A stretch of 8,393 nucleotides of DNA from Candidatus Melainabacteria bacterium (lineage in GTDB: Bacteria > Cyanobacteriota > Vampirovibrionia > Obscuribacterales > Obscuribacteraceae): assembly GCA_016209785.1 (NCBI GenBank), contig JACQVM010000335.1, positions 1 to 8,393 of the forward strand, in the 5' to 3' direction. Below are positions 1 through 5,321 of the stretch, piece after piece. Under the pieces are notes generated by a model that saw nothing but the letters and a program-made list of their open reading frames with translations, had not been told where the DNA came from and ran no database searches. The first letter of the stretch is position 1, and each line of letters starts with the position of its first letter. The position numbers and the translations under genes were made by a program.

Positions 1-259
1 CATTTAGACTTTCTAGCATGACCTTAACAGCTCGGTAGGCATCAGGGACGGAATGAAGTTGCCCATCAAATTTGTGTTCCCAATTCAGCCATACTTGCCC
101 GTTAAAATTAGCATCATAGTAATTGTCGCGGACCAGTTGCCAGGCACGTTGGTAGACCTCCTGGGGAGTCGAACGGTGCCCGGATGCAGGCTGGTAAAAC
201 GTGCAGATGACAACAAATAGGGCCAATAAACACGACCCTACGCGCTTGTTTAAGATCAT
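1..259 (-). CDS. S41-family C-terminal processing peptidase, N-terminal fragment
   Basis: This is the first 86 codons of a gene that runs off the left edge. The start ATG is at 259-257. The protein opens with a basic pair (K5, R6) and a hydrophobic stretch at about residues 8-22, which suggests a signal peptide or N-terminal anchor with cleavage near residues 25-27. The following segment reads EVYQRAWQLVRDNYYD, then ANFNGQVW, and later AYRAVKVMLESLN. This is the characteristic entry helix pattern of carboxyl-terminal processing peptidases (CtpA type; cyanobacterial forms have a very similar AW..V...Y.D..FNGQ.W). The PDZ domain and the Ser/Lys catalytic dyad lie outside the window, so activity cannot be judged. 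Family members cut exported proteins near their C-termini. No strong Shine-Dalgarno sequence is visible ahead of the ATG. The family call is fairly firm; which Ctp paralogue it is cannot be told. Confidence 0.72.
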   Translation of the reverse strand, partial: MILNKRVGSCLLALFVVICTFYQPASGHRSTPQEVYQRAWQLVRDNYYDANFNGQVWLNWEHKFDGQLHSVPDAYRAVKVMLESLN

Positions 260-374
260 AGGTTTCCAATCTTGGGTTAGCCAGGTTGTAAGGGTCAGCT
301 CGTACCGGCTTTAGGCTGGCTCTGAGTGACTATGTCTTTTATTCCCTATTTCTTAAGGATTTAACCCGCCAAGA
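260..374. other. Gap between ubiD and the S41 peptidase gene
   Basis: These 115 bases hold no ORF of note. On the minus strand there is a weak stem (CCAGC/GCCGG with one G-U pair, about 308-322) without a following T-run, so it is not a convincing intrinsic terminator. A possible but poor promoter pair lies near 327-354 (4 of 6 matches in each box). An 8-bp inverted repeat (AATCTTGG at 269-276, CCAAGATT at 369-376) has arms about 90 bp apart and may be chance. The peptidase gene may have its own promoter here or be read through from ubiD. Confidence 0.4.
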
Positions 375-1952
375 TTAAAACTTTAGGCCGTACTCTGCCC
401 AACGCTGGCTAACTTGTTCTTGAATAGCTGGCGACATTACCAATGGGGAAGGCCAGTCCCTGGTAAATCCTTCAGATTGCCATTTACGTGTAGCATCAAT
501 GCCTGCTTTAGAACCATAACCTAAGATTGGGCTACTATGATCCAAAATGTCCAAAGGACCATCTACAAACATTATGTCTCGATGAGGATCTGTATTGCCA
601 AATACATTTAATGCTACTTCCGCAAGATTTTGGACATTTATATCTTTGTCTACAACAATCACAAACTTGGTAAACATTAGCTGCCCGACTCCCCAAATGG
701 CATTCATGACCTTACGTGCATGTCCTGGATAGCGTTTGTCTATGGACACTATGGCACAGTTATGGAAAACACCCTCCCAGGGTAGGTTCATGTCCACGAT
801 CTCAGGCAACAAAAGCTGAATCATGGGTAGAAAAATCCGCTCGGTAGCCTTTCCCAGGTAGCAGTCTTCTTGTGGTGGCTTGCCTACAATAATGGTCTGA
901 TAAATGGGATTGATGCGATGAGTTATGGCAGTAACATGCAGGACAGGAAACAGTCCCGGTAGGCTATAAAAGCCAGTGTGATCGCCAAAAGGTCCTTCTA
1001 TCTTAAGCTCGCTCTGGTCTACATAACCCTCAATGATAATTTCGCTAGAGGCTGGAACTTCCAAGTCTACAGTTTTGCACTTAACAAGGCGTACAGGGCT
1101 GCCACGTAGAAACCCAGCAAATAGCAATTCATCAACATCAGCAGGTAGCGGTGCAGTTGCTGCATAGGTTATGGCTGGATCGCAACCTATGGCTACTGCG
1201 ACCTCAATTTTGCTGTCTAGTTTGACAAATTGGCTCTTATCAAACAATGTTCCGTAGTTAGGTGGTTCTGCCAACTGCCAGGATTTAGGCTCTGAGGTGG
1301 AGCAGTCTTGCATCATGGCTGCTGCCACGTGTCTTCGAGATTCCTCAAAGTGTCTAGCACCATCGTGGTGTTTATGCCAGTGCATGCCAGTGCTTGTGTT
1401 GTCGTATTGTTGTAAGCGGTAAACTCCCAGGTTTCTTGTTTTAGTCTTAGGATCTCGGGTTATGACCACACCAAATGTAATAAATGGTCCAGCATCACCA
1501 GGCCAGCATTTAAGAATGGGTAGTTTGTTGAGCAGCGGCTCTTTGGTGTTAGTAATGACTACTTCCTGACAAGGAGCAGTTGCGTGGGTTAACTTAGGAG
1601 GAAATTGTCCCAAGGTCAATAAGGCTGGCAGCATGCCAATTTTGTCTAGCAGGGTCTCAGGAACCTTTGGTTTCATCAGTGTTCGCAGACGTTCAGCAAT
1701 CTCGTTTAGGTCACTTACCTGAAGCGACAAGCACATTCTTCTTGTTGAGCCAAATGCATTTATCAAAACAGGCATGTCAAAGCCCTTAACTGATGTGAAC
1801 AGTAGTGCCTTGTTGGTTTGTGTAGGACCTTTGCTTACCCTATCTGTAATCTCGGCAATTTCTAGATCTGCCGAGACAGGCGCATCGATGCGCAGGAGCT
1901 CACCTTCCCGTTCCAGTACTGTTACAAACTCGCGTAGAACATGGTAAGCCAT
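375..1952 (-). CDS. ubiD: UbiD-family prenylated-FMN-dependent decarboxylase
   Basis: The 525-residue protein aligns by eye along its whole length with E. coli UbiD (about 497 residues), which decarboxylates a polyprenyl-4-hydroxybenzoate using the prenylated FMN made by UbiX. Visible family signatures are NLGVYR (N174, R179), GMHWHKHH (190-196), EVAVAIGCDPA (250-260), DELLFAGFLRG (274-284), VPASSEIIIEG (299-309), EGPFGDHTGFYS (319-330) and the C-terminal SKAGIDATRKW (481-491). R179, E319 and D324 match the Arg-Glu-Asp/Glu catalytic set of the family. N174, H196 and E275 match the metal and cofactor ligands. Between H196 and the AIGCDP strand the spacing is about 34 residues longer than in E. 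coli UbiD, an insertion at about residues 207-246. The likely pathway is ubiquinone-like or menaquinone (futalosine MqnL-type) synthesis, but substrate cannot be read from sequence and no quinone gene is adjacent. The ATG at 1952 has only a poor, distant Shine-Dalgarno; no other start occurs nearby. Confidence 0.93.
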   Translation of the reverse strand: MAYHVLREFVTVLEREGELLRIDAPVSADLEIAEITDRVSKGPTQTNKALLFTSVKGFDMPVLINAFGSTRRMCLSLQVSDLNEIAERLRTLMKPKVPETLLDKIGMLPALLTLGQFPPKLTHATAPCQEVVITNTKEPLLNKLPILKCWPGDAGPFITFGVVITRDPKTKTRNLGVYRLQQYDNTSTGMHWHKHHDGARHFEESRRHVAAAMMQDCSTSEPKSWQLAEPPNYGTLFDKSQFVKLDSKIEVAVAIGCDPAITYAATAPLPADVDELLFAGFLRGSPVRLVKCKTVDLEVPASSEIIIEGYVDQSELKIEGPFGDHTGFYSLPGLFPVLHVTAITHRINPIYQTIIVGKPPQEDCYLGKATERIFLPMIQLLLPEIVDMNLPWEGVFHNCAIVSIDKRYPGHARKVMNAIWGVGQLMFTKFVIVVDKDINVQNLAEVALNVFGNTDPHRDIMFVDGPLDILDHSSPILGYGSKAGIDATRKWQSEGFTRDWPSPLVMSPAIQEQVSQRWAEYGLKF

Positions 1953-1962
1953 GATGATTATG

Positions 1963-1978
1963 ATACCGCCTACGGTAT
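1963..1978 (-). promoter_or_regulatory. Perfect 6-bp inverted repeat just ahead of the ubiD start
   Basis: On the transcribed strand ATACCG and CGGTAT flank a 4-base loop TAGG, ending 10 bases before the ubiD ATG. In mRNA this would be a compact hairpin carrying the only AGG near the start in its loop. It could affect translation initiation or be a protein-binding site. It has no T-run, so it is not an intrinsic terminator. The repeat is directly visible; any function is inferred. Confidence 0.35.
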
Positions 1979-1982
1979 TGTC

Positions 1983-2141
1983 TCAAGTGGGTTGTTCATC
2001 AGTGTATGGTGGCAATCGCTCACTTAGGTTACGAAGCCACATAATTAGCTCCAAATGGCGTCTCCGCTTGGCTTCCCTTGCTTCGCCTGCTCGGCTTGGA
2101 TTGTCAATCTCTGATGACTTTTTAGCTGAGACTTCCGTCAC
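1983..2141 (-). CDS. Candidate small basic protein, 52 residues
   Basis: A GTG at 2141-2139 sits 5 bases after a strong Shine-Dalgarno, GGAAGG (2147-2152 on the complementary strand), and opens a 52-codon frame ending in TGA. The product is highly charged, with a basic helix-like stretch EAREAKRRRHLELIMWLR followed by NLSERLPPYTDEQPT. It has no membrane segment and no Cys pairs. I do not recognise a family. The same frame stays open upstream back to a TAG at 2253-2255, encoding a Gln-rich helix-like segment (including QQAQLQSVFSKLDQAQ), but that part has no ATG, GTG or TTG. A longer form would need ATT at 2231-2229 as its start, or a frameshift from the ATG at 2226-2224. It lies between rdgB and ubiD on the same strand. 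It could be a real small gene, the remnant of a longer one, or a chance frame. Confidence 0.42.
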   Translation of the reverse strand: MTEVSAKKSSEIDNPSRAGEAREAKRRRHLELIMWLRNLSERLPPYTDEQPT

Positions 2142-2146
2142 AATGG

Positions 2147-2152
2147 CCTTCC
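2147..2152 (-). promoter_or_regulatory. Shine-Dalgarno GGAAGG of the small ORF
   Basis: GGAAGG lies 5 bases ahead of the GTG at 2141-2139. It is clearly better than anything ahead of the flanking ubiD or rdgB starts, and it is the main reason to choose this GTG as the start. Confidence 0.4.
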
Positions 2153-2171
2153 GTGGTTGCTCAGTGGATTG

Positions 2172-2185
2172 AGCTTGATCAAGCT
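2172..2185. repeat. 14-bp perfect palindrome
   Basis: AGCTTGATCAAGCT is self-complementary and lies 48 bases downstream (in transcription) of the rdgB stop, inside the open frame that leads to the small ORF. A 10-bp direct repeat, ATTGAGCTTG, occurs at 2168-2177 (overlapping the palindrome) and again at 2204-2213. It may be a dimeric regulator site or chance; no T-run follows on either side. Confidence 0.35.
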
Positions 2186-2232
2186 TGCTAAATACCGATT
2201 GTAATTGAGCTTGTTGCCCAGAACATGAAATT

Positions 2233-2850
2233 TTAGTTGGATTGGGGTTTGCCTAAAACAATGTTGGCAGATGTACTGGACAACAAATAAGACAACATGG
2301 CTCGCCATGCCTGACCCCTGTGTGATAACTTATTTTTTTCTTCGGGCGATAATTGAGCAGCAGTAATTTCCTTGTCCATCAGGTAAAAGATAGGATCGTA
2401 ACCAAATCCATTTTCCCCTTTGGCCTCAAAACCAATGCGACCAGGCCAAGCTCTGGTTACGCTGTGAAGGATTTCTCCTTGCTGATTCACTAAGACCATA
2501 CTGCACAAAAATGCTGCGTCACGTCTACCGTTTGGAATGTGAGCCATTTCCTTAAGCAGTTTGAGGCATCTCTGTTGGTCATTGCCATGGCAATATCTAG
2601 CAGAATGAATACCTGGTTGGCCATTCAGGGCTTCAACAATAAGACCTGAGTCGTCAGCTAGTGCTGGCAACCCTGTCAAAGTAGCAGCCTCACGGGCTTT
2701 AATTGCTGCATTTTCAAAGAAGGTTGTGCCAGTCTCCTTTGGACTAAACTCTTGCGGTGCTAAGGTTAGCTCCAGCCACGGGACGTCTCCTGCTAGCTTC
2801 ATAAGTTCGCACAGCTTTCCGGCATTCTTGCTGGCTAGCACAATTTTCAT
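2233..2850 (-). CDS. rdgB: RdgB/HAM1 XTP/dITP pyrophosphatase
   Basis: The 205-residue protein is the usual length for the ITPase family, which hydrolyses dITP, ITP and XTP to the monophosphate and pyrophosphate in the cytoplasm and so keeps deaminated purines out of DNA and RNA. The full motif set is present: substrate loop ASKNAGKL (6-13), ETGTTFFENAAIKAR (39-53) with a metal-binding Glu, ALADDSGLIVEALNGQPG (64-80) with the catalytic Asp pair D66/D67, GRRDAAF (108-114), GENGFGYDPIF (145-155) and LSHRGQAW (175-182). A roughly 15-residue tail follows the last conserved helix. The start ATG overlaps the rel stop by one base (TAATG) and has no strong Shine-Dalgarno of its own, so translation is probably coupled to rel. 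Pairing with rel places two purine-nucleotide enzymes in one unit. Confidence 0.95.
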   Translation of the reverse strand: MKIVLASKNAGKLCELMKLAGDVPWLELTLAPQEFSPKETGTTFFENAAIKAREAATLTGLPALADDSGLIVEALNGQPGIHSARYCHGNDQQRCLKLLKEMAHIPNGRRDAAFLCSMVLVNQQGEILHSVTRAWPGRIGFEAKGENGFGYDPIFYLMDKEITAAQLSPEEKNKLSHRGQAWRAMLSYLLSSTSANIVLGKPQSN

Positions 2851-5177
2851 TATGGAGATTTTGCCCGTTTTGGATGAGGATGAGTCACCTTGGTCTTAGG
2901 TAAGGCTGTGACGTTACTGCTAGTGAGTGTGTTGTTGGCAGTTCCTTTCTTGCGGTGATCTTGTCGTTGAACGCGTAAAACATCGCTAATTTGGCTAATA
3001 ACTTGTGAAATCTTGGTGAGCTGATCGATATCAACAACATCCAAGACCAGGTTAATGGTGGCTGTTTTGGTGTCTTTACGGGTCTCTACCCTTAAGTCAC
3101 GTAGGTTGATTTTGTTGTCAGATATCTTTTTCAACAAATCGCCAGCAATGCCCACGCGGTCGATGCACTCTACCTTAAGTGAGGCAGGATATGTTGAATG
3201 ACGTTCGGCAGACCAGTCAACAGCCATCTGACGACCAGTATCTACTGTCAGTAGGTTTGTGCAATCGCTACGATGTACAGCAATACCGCTGCCTCGGGTA
3301 ACCACCCCTACAATTTCTTCACCAGGCACAGGTGAGCAACATTTGGCTAGGTGATGCATCAGCCCGCCAAGGCTGCCAATATAGCTAGGCTTTTGGGCTG
3401 CCTGTGTTTTGCTGACAAGGCTTTTCCGAAGTGGCTTCTCTGGCTCACCTGGCTCGCGTATGCGATTGACCACTTGTGCTACTGAAAGATCGCCATAGCC
3501 TACTGAGGCCAGAATGTCGTTAACCTCGCTTATATTGAGCTTCTTGCCTACTTCCTTCAGTTTGTCAGAGCGCAGAAACTCATCAAGAGCAGGCTTGCCT
3601 AGCTCAGCTTCGAGCATTTGTCGCCCTTGCTGGATATGTTCTTCCCGATGATGTTTCTTAAACCATTGGCGAATCTTATTCTTAGCTCCATGTGTTTGAG
3701 CAAAGTTAAGCCAGTCCATGTGCGGGTGAGCATTCTTGGCTGTAATTATCTCGGCAATGTCGCCATTGTTGAGAGGTGTATTAAGCGGCACAATACGGTC
3801 ATTGACACGTGCGCCAATGCAATGATGTCCCACGTCAGTGTGTATGCGATAGGCAAAGTCTATTGGTGTTGAGCCTGTTGGTAAGTCAAAGACATCTCCT
3901 CGGGGACTAAAGACAAAAACCTCGTCGGCAAACAAGTCCATCTTGACTGTATCAAGGTATTCTTGTGCATCTTTTAAATCTTGCTGCCATTCCACCAATT
4001 GTCTCAGCCAAGACAGCTTGCGATCTACGTGAGAGTCAGCTTTGACAGATTCGCCTGATTCTTTATAACGCCAGTGAGCAGCAATCCCATACTCAGCAAC
4101 GTAATGCATTCTACGTGTGCGGATTTGAATTTCCACAGGACGCCCCTTAAGACCAAGTACAGCCGTGTGCAGGGACTGGTAGCTGTTGGCCTTGGGCATA
4201 GCAATGTAGTCCTTGAACCGCCCAGGAATAGGTTTAAAGAGGTTGTGAACTATTCCCATTACCTCATAACATTTTTGGGTATCGGGATCTGAACCTAATT
4301 CACAGTAATTCTTCTCTTGGTTGCTGTCGATGATGACGCGGATAGCCAGAACATCATAAAGCTCTTCAAAGGACTTGTCTTGAGTGCGAATTTTTTTCCA
4401 AATGCTGAAAAGATGCTTGGGACGCCCTACAATCTCAGCGGCAATGCCACGTGTTTCTAGTTCGTTATAAAGTTTAAGAATAACCTGCTGTATCAGGGCT
4501 TCCCGGGCAGCCCGATTATCGGCTACTAGCTGCTGTATGAGGTTGTAGTCTTCAGGGTGAAGATATCGCAAGCTCAAGTCCTCGAGCTGCCACTTCATCT
4601 CACCTAAGCCAAAACGGTTGGCCAGTGGTGCATAAATTTCTAGTGTCTCTTGGGCAATTTCCTTTTGCTTGCGTTCGTTTAAGTAATCAAGAGTTTGCAT
4701 GTTGTGTAGTCGATCGGCAAGCTTGACCAAGACAACCCGTGCATCCTCGGCAATGGCTACTATGAGCTTACGGAAATTCTCAGCTTGTCGTTCTTCTTTA
4801 GAGCTGAAACTAAACTTGCCAAGCTTAGTGACCCCTTCCACTATTTTGCGTATTTCTGGTCCAAACTTATCCTCAATGTCCTTAGGCTTTACAGCACAAT
4901 CCTCTAGCACATCATGCAGAAGTGCTGCGCAGATTGTTTCTGTATCTCCGTTTAACTCAGCTAGGATTGTAGCTACACCTACCGGGTGAATTATGTATGG
5001 TTCTTCTGATTTACGCAGTTGCCCTTCATGGGACTGATAGGCAAATTCATAGGCAGCATGAATAGCTGCAATGTCCGTCGCTGGACGGGCTTGACGAGCT
5101 AGAACTGCAAATAGCGCACTTTCAATTGTAGAGGCCATCAAATTGCCTATTGGAGACCTTTTGTTAGTGTGCTCCAC
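2850..5177 (-). CDS. rel: Bifunctional (p)ppGpp synthetase/hydrolase, RelA/SpoT family
   Basis: This 775-residue long-form Rel makes and degrades the alarmone (p)ppGpp. The HD hydrolase domain (about 25-200) has its metal and catalytic residues: H50, H88-D89, E92-D93, D155 and N159. The synthetase domain (about 240-370) shows GRPKHLFSIWKK (251-262), LYDVLAIR with D275, PGRFKDYIAMPK (318-329), NSYQSLHT (331-338) and EIQIRT with E349. The RFKD at 320-323 is the RxKD motif of bifunctional enzymes, as opposed to the ExDD of synthetase-only RelA. TGS follows (about 414-476), then a helical region, the Cys motif AKCCSPVPGEE (611-621) with C639, and an ACT domain (about 666-738). The tail (739-775) is basic. 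About 14 extra residues (near 285-301, including C292) interrupt the synthetase domain. The start is GTG at 5177; ATG at 5138 (residue 14) is an alternative, and neither has a strong Shine-Dalgarno. Both activities are expected to be intact. Confidence 0.95.
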   Translation of the reverse strand: MEHTNKRSPIGNLMASTIESALFAVLARQARPATDIAAIHAAYEFAYQSHEGQLRKSEEPYIIHPVGVATILAELNGDTETICAALLHDVLEDCAVKPKDIEDKFGPEIRKIVEGVTKLGKFSFSSKEERQAENFRKLIVAIAEDARVVLVKLADRLHNMQTLDYLNERKQKEIAQETLEIYAPLANRFGLGEMKWQLEDLSLRYLHPEDYNLIQQLVADNRAAREALIQQVILKLYNELETRGIAAEIVGRPKHLFSIWKKIRTQDKSFEELYDVLAIRVIIDSNQEKNYCELGSDPDTQKCYEVMGIVHNLFKPIPGRFKDYIAMPKANSYQSLHTAVLGLKGRPVEIQIRTRRMHYVAEYGIAAHWRYKESGESVKADSHVDRKLSWLRQLVEWQQDLKDAQEYLDTVKMDLFADEVFVFSPRGDVFDLPTGSTPIDFAYRIHTDVGHHCIGARVNDRIVPLNTPLNNGDIAEIITAKNAHPHMDWLNFAQTHGAKNKIRQWFKKHHREEHIQQGRQMLEAELGKPALDEFLRSDKLKEVGKKLNISEVNDILASVGYGDLSVAQVVNRIREPGEPEKPLRKSLVSKTQAAQKPSYIGSLGGLMHHLAKCCSPVPGEEIVGVVTRGSGIAVHRSDCTNLLTVDTGRQMAVDWSAERHSTYPASLKVECIDRVGIAGDLLKKISDNKINLRDLRVETRKDTKTATINLVLDVVDIDQLTKISQVISQISDVLRVQRQDHRKKGTANNTLTSSNVTALPKTKVTHPHPKRAKSP

Positions 5178-5210
5178 TGAACCTAATGAGCCATAGTGGA
5201 GTTAATGAAG

Positions 5211-5216
5211 ATTATA
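5211..5216 (-). promoter_or_regulatory. Candidate -10 box of the rel-rdgB promoter
   Basis: A perfect TATAAT lies on the minus strand about 34 bases ahead of the rel GTG. It would give a start site near 5204 and a leader of about 27 bases. The -35 region at 17-bp spacing (TGGGAT, 5234-5239) is poor. The position in the only clear gap between the caspase gene and rel supports an independent promoter. Confidence 0.5.
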
Positions 5217-5229
5217 CATTTCAGCAATC

Positions 5230-5251
5230 CCCAATCCCAGCCTAAATTGGG
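5230..5251. repeat. Inverted repeat CCCAAT/ATTGGG near the rel promoter
   Basis: Six-base arms at 5230-5235 and 5246-5251 are separated by 10 bases. They overlap and flank the -35 area of the candidate rel promoter, so an operator is possible. Otherwise the repeat may be chance in a G/C-tract-rich patch. Confidence 0.3.
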
Positions 5252-5278
5252 CCTCGTGACAAACTATTGAGGGGAATT

Positions 5279-5305
5279 CCCACAAGCTTTGTCCTTGAGA
5301 GTGGG
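5279..5305 (-). repeat. Weak hairpin after the caspase gene stop
   Basis: CCCAC (5279-5283) and GTGGG (5301-5305) could form a stem with a 17-base loop just after the caspase stop. It overlaps a 10-bp palindrome GGGAATTCCC (5272-5281). There is no T-run, so read-through into rel remains possible. I would not call this an intrinsic terminator. Confidence 0.25.
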
Positions 5306-5321
5306 GATGTTACGACTGGAC

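Noticed and set aside
200..259. Lipoprotein signal in the S41 peptidase N-terminus
   Set aside because: C19 follows VVI and C10 precedes any hydrophobic core, so neither fits a lipobox. An ordinary signal peptide or anchor is more likely.
308..322. Intrinsic terminator after ubiD
   Set aside because: The stem is only five pairs with one G-U, and no T-run follows on the transcribed strand.
2102..2107. Perfect TTGACA on the minus strand as a -35 box for ubiD
   Set aside because: No acceptable -10 hexamer is found at 16-18 bp spacing (GAAGCA or similar), and the site lies within the small ORF.
1951..2172. Plus-strand frame of 73 codons opposite the small ORF
   Set aside because: It has no good Shine-Dalgarno, its composition is less protein-like (Ser/Arg/Leu runs), and it overlaps the minus-strand frame with a clear ribosome binding site. 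All recognised genes are on the minus strand.
3618..4989. Plus-strand frames at 3618-3872, 4074-4292 and 4699-4989
   Set aside because: They lie wholly inside the well-conserved rel gene on the opposite strand and are shadow frames.
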